Positions 1 through 9,718 of a DNA stretch of 64,000 bases are shown here, piece by piece. The DNA is from Adiantum capillus-veneris (lineage: Eukaryota > Streptophyta > Polypodiopsida > Polypodiales > Pteridaceae): contig CM043942.1 of the NCBI GenBank assembly GCA_014529385.2, forward strand, positions 106,504,141 through 106,568,140, written 5' to 3'. The notes beneath the pieces were generated by a model that was given only the letters and a program-made list of their open reading frames with translations, was not told the DNA's origin and did no database searches. Each line of letters starts with the position of its first letter. Positions within the stretch are counted from its first letter, which is position 1. The translations under genes and the position numbers were made by a program.

Positions 1-2
1 GT

Positions 3-1496
3 GTAAAAACCTTGTTGGGTAAGTTTGAAGAAGTTCAAATACACCATATCCCAAGGGCTCAAAACCAAGAAGCAGATGCCCTAGCAAGTGAAAGACTACA
101 GGAAGTGGTGGTTGGAGCAATAAAACTAAAGCTCCCTCTATTTCAAGGAAGTGATGCCTTGCCTGACATCATGCATTTTTTGGAAACAGGGGAATGCCCA
201 TCAGATTTAACAAAGGGACAGAAGCAATGGCTGACGCGGAAGGCCACAAGGTATCGACTCATCATTGACGGTTTGTACTATAAGGGTAAGGACCAAATAC
301 TCAGGAAGGTCCCTCTCTCTCAGGAGATCACGGGAGTAATTGCTAGTTGTCACGACGGGGTTTGTGGTGGTCACTTTGCCCTAGACATAACAAGTAGGAA
401 AATCTTGCAGGCAGGCTTCATATGGCCTAGCCTCAACCGTGATGTACACCATTGGTGCAAAACGTGTAAGTTGTGTCAAAAGGCCGGCACTAGGTCACTT
501 ATGCCTGAACCACAGACACCTATTCTCTCATATGGCCCATTTGAAAAATGGGGTATCGATGCCATTGGGCCATTACCTAGGGCCAACTCAGGAAAATTCT
601 ACATTATCATGGGGGTCGACTACATGAATAGATGGGCAGAGGCTACAAGCACCACTAGAATCACAGCGGTAGAGGTAGCTAAATTTATCTACAAGCACAT
701 ATGCTATAGGTTTGGCACACCTTTAGAGATCATCTCTGATAGAGGGCCAGGTTTTAGAGCAGACTTGGTAGGAGAATTAATGTAGAAACTAGGCATTACA
801 AGGAGGCACTCTTCACCATATTACCCTCAATGTAATGGCCTAGTTGAAAAGGTAAATGGAATGGTTTCTAAAATTATTACCAAGCAGGTAAACAATCATC
901 CTGGAGACTGGGATAAGTATCTACTACCAGCTTTATGGGCCTACAGAACTTCATTTCGTACATCCTTGGGATTCACACCATATCATCTAGTATTTGGTAA
1001 GGAAGCAATCTTGCCCATTGAAGTGCAACTACAAAGTCTCAGAGTAATGGCAACCCAGCTTCAACAGCCCAACATTCATTTGAGAGATCACATCATCAAC
1101 TTGGAAAGACTGCAGCTGGACAGAGAAGAAGCAATAAATTATTATGCAGCACAAGCAGAGCATAGACGGCTTAGCTTTAACGAGCATCTCCGGAAAAAAG
1201 AATTGAAGAAAGGAATGTTGGTGCTCCGCTATGACAATCGCTTCGACACGTGCAAGGATAAGAAACTCCTACTCCGATGGGAAGGTCCTTTCATCGTCAG
1301 GAAAAAATATGCCAATGGAAGCTACCAGCTTATGGAGGCTGATGGAGAACTTCATAAAACCAGGGTAAATGGTTGGCGACTTAAACCTTATTTTCTTCGA
1401 TTTGACCAGGCTCCACCAATTGACATTCCAGATGAGGACACACCATCAGCCGCCACCTTCGACGATAATGATCAAACAGATGAGCTAGAGACATGA
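3..1496 (+). pseudogene. Ty3/gypsy pol, RNase H end plus integrase
   Basis: The reading frame enters from the left edge with the end of an RNase H domain (HHIPRAQNQEADALAS). It continues with an H2C2 integrase zinc domain (HDGVCGGHF then CKTCKLCQK), an integrase core whose DDE residues lie in GIDAIG, ISDRG and NGLVEKVNG, and a C-terminal domain ending near LKPYF. No chromodomain is visible, so a non-chromovirus gypsy lineage is likely (inference). A single in-frame TAG at 783-785 interrupts it, with the same frame open on both sides; CAG to TAG is the simplest explanation. Protease, reverse transcriptase and most of RNase H lie outside the window. The polypurine stretch at 1509-1520 follows directly, so this is the true 3' end of the coding region. 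Confidence 0.9.
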
Positions 1497-1508
1497 ATGC
1501 CTCTAGCC

Positions 1509-1520
1509 AAAAGGGGAGGG
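1509..1520 (+). promoter_or_regulatory. Polypurine tract of the gypsy element
   Basis: AAAAGGGGAGGG follows the pol stop and lies four bases before TGATGGGGG, the probable start of the 3' LTR. Its place and composition fit the plus-strand priming site of an LTR retrotransposon. Confidence 0.65.
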
Positions 1521-1524
1521 CTAA

Positions 1525-1716
1525 TGATGGGGGCTTTTCACAAGCCAAGCTCCCATACCCCTCTTCTCTCGTCCCCACCCCATGAAAACCCCCTCTTATG
1601 GAGGGAGTGATAAAAGGCATTGGAAAAAGTAAGAAAAAAATAAAGTATGATTATGTAAATATATAAGAAAGGTGAAATAGGCCACCTCATGCCTGCGGGG
1701 TAGCCCATCCCCACCT
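1525..1716 (+). repeat. First copy of a 192-bp direct repeat, probable 3' LTR start
   Basis: This block is identical base for base to 2037-2228 and starts with TG just downstream of the polypurine tract. The two copies diverge abruptly after CCCCACCT. Most likely it is the first part of the 3' LTR of the gypsy element, with the second copy belonging to another LTR of the same family. The sequence at 1930-1965 also resembles 3176-3212, consistent with two LTRs of different internal length. Confidence 0.7.
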
Positions 1717-2036
1717 GATTTATCATGTTTGTGTGTATGACTATCACTCACTTTCCCTTCCCTTGATTTACATTGTAGTTCATTCTGCCGGTGAGTATGT
1801 GTATATGTCTGGACAAGAAAGTCAGGGATGCTATTTTTAAACTAGGAGAGCTAGTAAGGTACACCACAAGACTCCACTCAACTACAACTTTTTTGTATAT
1901 ACAATAATCTCAACTAGAACTTAGTGTATCCTTGTGTGTTTTCTTGCAAATTTGTGAGGTCCAAGGAAATCAAAATAGATGCTATCCTTGCTACTCAAAC
2001 GCTTGCAGCAAAAACTATGTGTGCCATTGAAGATGT

Positions 2037-2228
2037 TGATGGGGGCTTTTCACAAGCCAAGCTCCCATACCCCTCTTCTCTCGTCCCCACCCCATGAAAA
2101 CCCCCTCTTATGGAGGGAGTGATAAAAGGCATTGGAAAAAGTAAGAAAAAAATAAAGTATGATTATGTAAATATATAAGAAAGGTGAAATAGGCCACCTC
2201 ATGCCTGCGGGGTAGCCCATCCCCACCT
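2037..2228 (+). repeat. Second copy of the 192-bp direct repeat
   Basis: Identical to 1525-1716 and offset by 512 bp. It is followed by a long pyrimidine-rich tract unlike the sequence after the first copy, so one LTR is internally deleted or the junction is chimeric. Confidence 0.75.
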
Positions 2229-3560
2229 TGCCTCCTTTTTCTTCACTGTTGCCCTGCTGGGTGTCACTTTTCCTCTCCTCCACTCAAAAGGTCAACCCCC
2301 TCTCTCTTCCCCTTGTCCTTTCTCCTTTCTCTCTCCCCTCAAGCTACCCCACCTCTCACCAATAATGCACCCTAACTCACATGCAACTTACCCTATCTTC
2401 CAAAATAGTATACCCCACCCCCTCTTTCTCTCTCCTATCATATCCCATGACCCAAATACCCCCTTCTCTCTCTAAAGGGCGCCATGTCTCTTTTCTTGTA
2501 GCTAAATAACCTCCCCCACACTCACACACACTCAGTTTCACTGAAAAAGGTGCCCACAGATCCATCCCCACCCGGTGGTTACGTGATTTTTCTTGTGTTC
2601 ACACATATCTGCACACAGATTCACCTCTGAACACACTCCCCTCTCTCCCCTCTTGTAATTACTTTATTCTCCATGTCACCTCTCACTTTTTTTCATCAAC
2701 CCATCTCTCTCTCTTAGTCTCTCTCTCATGAGACTGCTGTTCTAGCACATATACACACAGCCAGACAAGTGGGGCCCACAGTCACATGGCCTATGTATAT
2801 AATGATTTCTTCATTTCTAAATTCTAGAATTCCGCTCCCCTCCTCCCCTATATAAAGAGGGGTCACCATCACACTAAATACACACACAACATCACCAAAG
2901 AACACACTATGCATTGTGTGTGCCTAGTGCACACACACACACCCACACCATCACCATCACCGCAATCACCATGCTTGTCTTGAGCATGACCTCTACACCC
3001 TTGGCTATGGAAGATGAAGGGCAACTAAATGAAGGATGATGGCCATAATCCTCGTGCGAGTCTTTGCCATCAACTCCCACCTATCCGCCATGTGCTCTAC
3101 CACTCTCTCCCTTCTCATTCCCCTACCCTATGCTTCCCATTTCATCGCCTAATTCTCTAAATAAAGCTTGAGGTTTTGTGAGTATGTTTTCTTGCAATGT
3201 TTTGCCCATGTGAGGTGTGCGGAATCGCCACCTAGTCTTGTGTTTTGGAATGAGGTTGTGTATATGTGAAGGGTGTGCAGATTCGCCATCCTTTTGTGAT
3301 TCCTAAGTACTAAGCCGCTATACCCCCTCCCTCACACTCTCTCTCTCTCTCTCTCACTTGATCTCATTCCCTTTCCTTTTCATCATTACTCCCAAGCATC
3401 CATCTCTCTTGGATGAAAACTTTGTTATGGTGGTGTGTTGTTTGCGTCCTAGCCGCTGAAGCTAGGTGGTGCCCCCTGTTTGCTTTACCATGACAGGCTC
3501 GAGGCACGCCATTCTGTCCCCGGTGTTTTAGAGGCCGTCGGGGTTCGGGGTTCGCTTTGC
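2229..3560. other. Pyrimidine-rich LTR-like sequence without genes
   Basis: Strongly TC/CA-rich DNA with a TATA-like TATATAAA near 2850 and short CA and TC runs. It reads like the rest of a long LTR and its leader. No coding similarity was recognised. The right part adjoins the CACTA coding remnant, so a TE-TE junction lies near 3500. Confidence 0.4.
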
Positions 3561-3564
3561 TCCC

Positions 3565-4180
3565 GTCAATGTATTTCCTCAATCGGTCCTTCTTAGTCAA
3601 ATTCACCTCTTGGTTCACGTGGTGGAGGAGATCGCTATATGTGGAGTAGTGCATGCACGATGGATGTTCTTCTTAGAGAATTTTTTAAAGACTCTCAAAG
3701 ATTTTCTGCGGCTACAGTCTAAACCTGAGGCATGTATGGCCAAAGGGTGGATCATTCAAGAGGCATTTGTTTACATATCAGATTATTTGGCACAAGTTGA
3801 TCCTTCAATGCCTCGCATGTGGTGAGACGAGGAAGATGCAAGGATGACTTCACACTTGCCAAGTGGAAAGGGGAAATTACTTAACATGGATATGAATCTA
3901 TCCCGAGTGGTCAATAACTTTCGTATTCTCAATGCCAAGATTATGACCAAGTGGGTGGACTTATGGACAGTGGAAAAGGCAACGTGTTTGCAAGAGAGGG
4001 AAGCATGGAAACAAGCACATCGAGGAAGGAGGGCACCCCCAGTTCCTAGACACCTTACATGTTTCTCAGATCTCATTAGTGCAGAGTGGATTCATGAGAG
4101 AATGACCGAGGAAAAAGTACACGGAGAAGACATCACCTACAAAGAATGGGATTATGCACGAGCCTGCGTACCAAAAATTA
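3565..4180 (+). pseudogene. CACTA (En/Spm) transposase remnant, DUF4218 region
   Basis: Translation from about 3565 gives a DUF4218-type run: HLLVHVVEE, then ARWMFFLENFLKTLKDF, then KPEACMAKGWIIQEAFVYISDY. A further segment from 3844 carries RILNAKIMTKWVDLW and ISAEWIHERM, as in plant TNP2-type CACTA proteins. The region is broken by frameshifts and stops, and the catalytic TNP2 part is missing to the left. The matching DUF4216 part resumes at 5663, after the nested element at 4285-5649. Confidence 0.8.
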
Positions 4181-4284
4181 TAGTACTCATATACCTAAAC
4201 CATATTGTAATGGTATTTCTTGAAATTATCTTTGATATGTATTGGATAAATAAATATATTTTTCTTTGTTGTAGTGCCTTTCCT

Positions 4285-5649
4285 TTAACACTAGGTTGGT
4301 AACCTAACAGGACATAAAAGTGTCCTTTAAGGGTTTTGAAAAAAACCTCCAAAACCATAGTAGATCCACTCATTTTGTAAAATCCTTTCATGAGGTTATA
4401 GTTCAAGGCCTACTTCACATGGAAAAAATAAGAAACTTGTAAAATTTCTCATCTTTTGGTCACACCAAGCCTCCAAAGTTGATGGACCAGTACATTTTCA
4501 TCAAAACAGTCATTTCTTATGTTTTGTTGCATAAAAATAAGATTAGGGATTTTTCTAGGACTTGAGATAAATTCCCTAGTTAACTTCAATGGGTTGGTGA
4601 TCAGAACATATGATTGCTTCTCACTCACTATTTTTTGTTTTTCCAAAAGAAATAGGTACAAAAAAGTTTAATTTTTACCATTCTGCAAACCTACCATCAA
4701 AGTTTCTATAGCCACGCTCAATACAAATAATATATGTATGTTTTCTTAGTTTCCTATTGTCCTTTAGGTTCATAAGGAGCCATGGAGCATGTCAAAAGAA
4801 TAATACATATCTTACTAAGGGGAATCTTGGGGACAAAGATGAAGTGCTAAATACAGCAAACATGAAAAAACTGGGTTCAACATTATGAGTTGTAGAATCC
4901 CATAGAAACTATTCAATATCTAGCTAAATTTGATCCTTATGACTAGATATGGTTACTACCTACAAAATTCATGTAGTTGTCACAATAAACTAACAATATT
5001 GAAAAAGCTATACTTGATATACTAGAATGTTTCGTTTTCTTCTATAATTGAAAAAATCAACCATCCTTGTCTACTATACAAAATAGGGTATTAGGCGCCC
5101 CAAAACTCAAGGAATATTAGCTTTATGTTACAATATGCGACATAGAAAATCAAAACTGCATTTGGATATCATGAAAGCCACCAAAAAAATCATAGAAGAG
5201 CTAAAATTGGCTAAAAAACAGGATTTGATAATTTTTGTAATTTGGTCATAACTTACAACTTTAACATTTATTTCTCCCTAGAAGCATTAGGACATGTTGA
5301 GGACTACTGAAGATAGTTCTCTAGCATTATAGACCTCACAAACATGAATTCTAGAGTGGTATAGTTGCAAAAAGTTGAAAAAAGCCAAAAACAAGAACCG
5401 TTTTTTCACAGAGTTTAGGTTGTGAAATGTTGTGCAAGGACAAGGTTAAAGATGGAATTGATATTCCAAAAAAATGTCAAGTTTTTTTCAGCTCATGAGA
5501 CAACTTTCTAGACAGATAGCACCTCACAATCCATTTTGAAACTCTTGACATAATTCAAGGAAAATGGTCACTTAACAGGACATAAAAGTGTCCCAGGACA
5601 TAAAAGTGTCCCAGGACATAAAAGTGTCCCATTACCAACCTAGTGTTAA
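4285..5649. mobile_element. Nested non-autonomous inverted-repeat element (TTAA/CACTAGGTTGGTAA)
   Basis: The left end reads TTAA then CACTAGGTTGGTAA; the right end is the exact reverse complement. TTAA flanks both sides and may be the target duplication or part of the terminal repeat. Just inside lie copies of AGGACATAAAAGTGTCC, one on the left and three in tandem on the right. The 1.36-kb interior is AT-rich with no recognisable protein. It lies between the DUF4218 and DUF4216 parts of a CACTA gene, so it inserted into that older element. The CACTA-like first bases suggest mobilisation by a CACTA transposase, but a TTAA duplication would be unusual for that group. Confidence 0.75.
5577..5630 (+). 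repeat. Three tandem 18-bp subterminal repeats
   Basis: AGGACATAAAAGTGTCCC is repeated three times without change, and a fourth copy of its core lies at 4309-4325 next to the other end. The core GGACAxxxxxxTGTCC is itself an inverted repeat, as expected for a transposase binding site in a non-autonomous element. Confidence 0.85.
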
Positions 5650-5662
5650 CTCTATGTGGTAA

Positions 5663-6265
5663 AAGGGTCGTCACTTTCGTACGTGCCACATTGAAGAATG
5701 TAGAACCACCATGGATCGTTTCATCATGGACAACTTTGACACAGACGGTGATGAAACCGGGTTTTGTGGAACTATTGAAAGGATACTAAAGGTTAATTTT
5801 AGAACCTTTCATACCTTCATCTTTAAGTGCAAGTGGTTTGCAAATGTATCTAGACGACATGAGAGTGGCCTCTACATGGTGGACTCTAGTGTGCATCACA
5901 CATGGAGGTATGACAATTTAGTTTTACCGCGCAATTGTGAGCAGGTGAGTGACATGTACCTTTTTTATTCTTATTTGCTTGTAGCATTAGTTATACCAAT
6001 GTTACTCACTTTGAGCTCCACCAACCAAAACTTTGATTCATAATTCCCGTAACACCTCGAGGGAGACCATTTTTTCCACTAATGAAGTGGAGACTATCTT
6101 TGATCCTCTTCCACCTCCGACTTTGGATGAGGTGGAAACAAAGGAGAGGGAGGTTGATGAATCAAGTTCAGCGGCAACAAGTCTTAGCGAGGATGATGGT
6201 CATGATGATGAAGATGATGAGATGAGGATAACGAACTCGAAGATGATGAAGGCAATGCATCCATA
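5663..6265 (+). pseudogene. CACTA protein remnant, DUF4216 region and acidic tail
   Basis: The run CGTIERILKVNFRTFHTF followed by IFKCKWFANV is typical of DUF4216, which follows DUF4218 in plant CACTA transposase ORFs. A splice donor GTGAGT follows NCEQ near 5943. After a short intron-like stretch, an acidic Ser/Asp/Glu-rich tail (SLSEDDGHDDEDDE) reaches 6265, as in CACTA C-termini. Together with 3565-4180 it forms one gene split by the nested element. Frame breaks near 5660 and 6040 make it a pseudogene. Confidence 0.75.
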
Positions 6266-6513
6266 AACGACAATTTTGTTCCTCTCTTTATTGATTTAAG
6301 AGCCATGGTCTTAGAATTGGGTGATGCCTTATGTAGAGATTTTTTGAAAGATGATTCATAAACATTTTGCAGTTATAAAATTTTTTGGTCATGTAATCCA
6401 TTTATCTCTCTCTCCCCCTCTTCCTCTCTTTAGATTTGGGAATATGCCCAATTATGTTAATCAATTGACAGTGATTATTTTAGTTGTAACCGAGTGTAAT
6501 ATTATATCCCCCC

Positions 6514-6517
<4 letters not shown>

Positions 6518-6580
<63 letters not shown>
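6518..6580. repeat. (TC)n microsatellite
   Basis: About 60 bp of almost pure TC repeat inside a gene-free stretch (6270-6830) that otherwise holds only AT-rich sequence. Confidence 0.95.
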
Positions 6581-6586
<6 letters not shown>

Positions 6587-6839
6587 CTTTTTTAAATTTG
6601 AAAATTTATGGCTCTAATTATTCTCTTCTGTCACCCACCTCAAACTTTCAATGTTTCAATATTAGAAACTGTTCAACATCTTTGCCTCAATCCCAGAGAA
6701 GTATTCTTCATACAAGAGTTTTTCAAATCTCTCTCCAGCTCAAATATAGTCTCGGTGAGAGGATTGACTTTTCAATTGCATAAGTGATGATTTTGAATTA
6801 AAATAGCATTTTCTACAATCAATTTTTGATTCAAAGAAA

Positions 6840-7287
6840 TCACTTGCTTTGATGCCTCCGAGAAATGGCAACGATAACCATAAAGACCTTTTGCTCCATT
6901 TCCAACAAATTGTAAAAGAGATGTTGGATTTCAAATACTAGGAGTTGAGAATAAGCAAGGATAAATTGTCTTCCCACACGCAAATTCCAATCCACTAAAG
7001 ACTCCAAATCTTGCATAGTATCCACAAACGAGCACTCATCAAACATACCTGCAATAAATTCATCATCTTCTAGCAAACCTTTCATCTTCAAACCACTTTG
7101 TACACTATTTATATGTTGTCATTCACCCTGATTTAATTCCTTACACTCTATAAAATGAATAGATACATAGTCTGATAATCCTACAAAACCTCTAGAAAAT
7201 GTTTCCTTTGCATATACATCATGCAGGAACTTTTCTCTTCTTGTACCATTGCAATCCCGCTCTACAATGCTACATGGCCAAAACCCC
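6840..7287 (-). other. Degenerate sequence downstream of the reverse-strand gag
   Basis: The frame after the gag stop is broken by many stops. An 83-codon open stretch at 6840-7091 (FDECSFVDTMQDLESLVDW) resembles nothing I recognise. By position it should be the gag-protease spacer of the same gypsy element, but no DTG/DSG motif is visible. Confidence 0.3.
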
Positions 7288-8559
7288 TCATATCCCTATA
7301 GTCATTTCTCCAGCTTCATGTAAAACCTCTGTAGTCATTTTACCCTTCATATCAGATTCTATAGCGCATGCATATGGACATAGCTCTCCAATACCATTAG
7401 ATTCCTCTTCTCCAACCTTGACTAATCCCTTTTCCTTAATAGGATCCACCTTCAACCCATAGGCGGCTGCCTCAACCATTGAGATGGCATGGCTAGTAGC
7501 CATGTCCTCAACTAGCTTCTTCATCCCGCCTTTTCCAAAGTTCGTCCCCAAGAGCTTACCTGTTTCACTTAAGTGAATTTTTCCATGTTTAAAGAAAATG
7601 AGCTCCTTTGTCAAAGCGTCTTTAGAAATTTCACAATCCCTCCTTCCATGGTCAGTACTATCACACCATATGCATCTATTTACAAAGCCTTCTCTATTCT
7701 GAGGTCTTTGCCCTGTAAATTGTCCTGATGGTTGCCCCTTTTCTTCTAGCCATGTAATCTTTAACATGAGCTCTTGAATTCGCTTGAAAATATCATCTAG
7801 AATGGACTTGTCACTCTTTGGAACCACAATAATAGGCTTTATGGGACTCCCATGAATACTTGGGACTTGAGTAGGACTGACTACCATCTTATCTCTTCGT
7901 CATTGTCTCTTAGTTAGCAGTGAAATGACGTCTTCAATTTCATTCCAATTAGTCTCTAAGCCTTGTTCCGCCTCCTTATCCTCAAGTAGTATCTCTAACT
8001 TCTCTTGAATCTCTTTACCTATGGCTTGCAAAAAGAGCTCTGTCTTCTTTGAGTTTAAGGTAGCCTTCTCAGTCCTTAAAAGTTGATCATAGCAACGTTC
8101 CAATTCCCTTAGCAGTTCGGTAGGTGAAAGTCCCTCTTTTGAATGAACTACCCACTCTAAAAAAGTCCTCCTCGTTATGCTTTCAGAGTCCTCCATGAAA
8201 TACTCTTCCTTCAAGGCTAATTTGAATGCTTCCCAGGTTTCCCTATGCTCATTTATAATTCCTCTTACATGCTCTCTAATCTCGGGAACCACAACTAGCT
8301 CAAAACTTTGCACCATCTCTGCTTTCGGCACTTGGTGAAGTTCCATCTCCTTTACATATCCGCAAAGATAATTTGTTACATCTTTACCTTTAAATTGGTC
8401 CATTTTCTTCACCAAACATTGAAGCACTTTGGTTGAGGAAAGCTCCCTCCTTTCCGCAGCTTGTTGTTGCTGCGTAAACACTGCAAAGGCTTGAAACATT
8501 TGCATTGTGACTGGATCAAACAGAACCCCCTGTTGCTCTTGTTTCTCCATATATTTCAA
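7288..8559 (-). pseudogene. Gypsy-type gag with CCHC zinc knuckle
   Basis: The reverse strand encodes a capsid-like region starting MKYMEKQEQQG and FDPVTMQMFQAF, a helical core (ETWEAFKLALKEEYF, LLRELERCYDQLL), then a CX2CX4HX4C knuckle (CIWCDSTDHGRRDC) and a conserved stretch LLGTNFGKGGMKKLVE. The two halves share one frame and are separated by a single TGA near 7898, best explained as CGA to TGA. Gag proteins with the RCIWCDS knuckle occur in gypsy elements of seed-free plants (from general knowledge). Upstream at about 8610-8640 the reverse strand reads TTTTTGGTGAACTCGACGC, a possible LTR end and primer site. Confidence 0.75.
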
Positions 8560-9718
8560 TATTTTTTTTTATACATTCAATGAAGCTTTTGAACCCTCAC
8601 CCTAGCCTACTTTGCGTCGAGTTCACCAAAAATGTGTCAAGAAGTGTGCAGTGTGACTAGGAAAGCACCGAGCCTCTGATTGTGAGGATTCGTAGAAAAT
8701 TCAAGCAAGGCGTAAATGATTTGAAGCCAAAAACACACTAAAAAAGAAAAAATCTCCAGACATGAAAACTCCACTTTGAAAATAAACCAAGATCAACTCA
8801 AAACTCTTGTGTGTGTGAAGATTAGGTGTAGCCTCGCTATGAATTATGCAATGCTCGTTCGACCTGTTAAAAACCCTAAATTTACACTTTGATTCTTTGT
8901 CATGACCAATTCATGGAAGCTTCAGTACTTCATTGATGAAGCCCAAGTAGTTATTTGAGGAGGGGAAACCCTAGTTGGAGGCCTCACAATCTCAACCATA
9001 GTGGAAGCAACATGGGACTGCACTAGCACCCTGTAAAGAAATGGCTGTATCTCCTTGATCATATGCCCAAATGAGCTAATTCTTGGCTCTAAAATTTCCC
9101 ACAAAACTTGATCAACAAAAAAACCCATCATTGTTGTGGAATTTTGTGCTATTTTCAGCTATGTTTGACCATTTTAAGGCCATTTTTAGCCCAAAAATGC
9201 CCCTTCTTGTTCGGAAAAATGCCAAAAGAGATGGGAAAAATCCCTAAATTTTTGTAAAAATCCTATTCGTCTCAAATTTCATGTTGAGTGTTAATTTTGC
9301 ACTTGGTAAGAACTTTGGACATGTCTTTTATGCCCGCGCATGAAACCTGCTAGTTTTGGCCGAGAATGCCCACATGGAACTTTCTAGGCAAAACGAACGT
9401 GCCACTTCGATACACTTGACATTTTTACATTCCTAAAGAAAATTAGACATTATTTAATGTCTTAAAACATGCAACGGTGCCACGTCCCTGGCCTCGCTAG
9501 CCTGGCAAGGTATGTACACACCTACAACCATGGCATCCGTTTTCCCATATATCACACTATGTACATCATAGCATTTGGTCCCACACAACACAAGAATTGA
9601 GAGTGAGGTAGATATTGTAGTTTCATATTATGAAAAGTGCCACCAAACGACAACGTGATATTCAAATTTCCATTCTTCTATTGCCTTCAGTTCTTTCTGC
9701 ACACAGTTTCAATCAATC
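8560..9718. other. Gypsy leader/LTR-like DNA, then upstream region of gene A
   Basis: 8560-9140 is probably the leader and LTR of the reverse-strand gag element. From about 9440 the sequence resembles 62190-62370 (shared words AGGTATGTACA, CATATATCACA, AGAGTGAGGTA), so it may be the end or promoter of the unit carrying gene A, which begins at 9719. No ORF of note. Confidence 0.4.

Noticed and set aside
4285-5649. Assignment as a piggyBac element from the TTAA flanks
   Set aside because: The terminal repeat begins CACTA, not the CCC-type piggyBac end, and no piggyBac transposase is present. Left unassigned.
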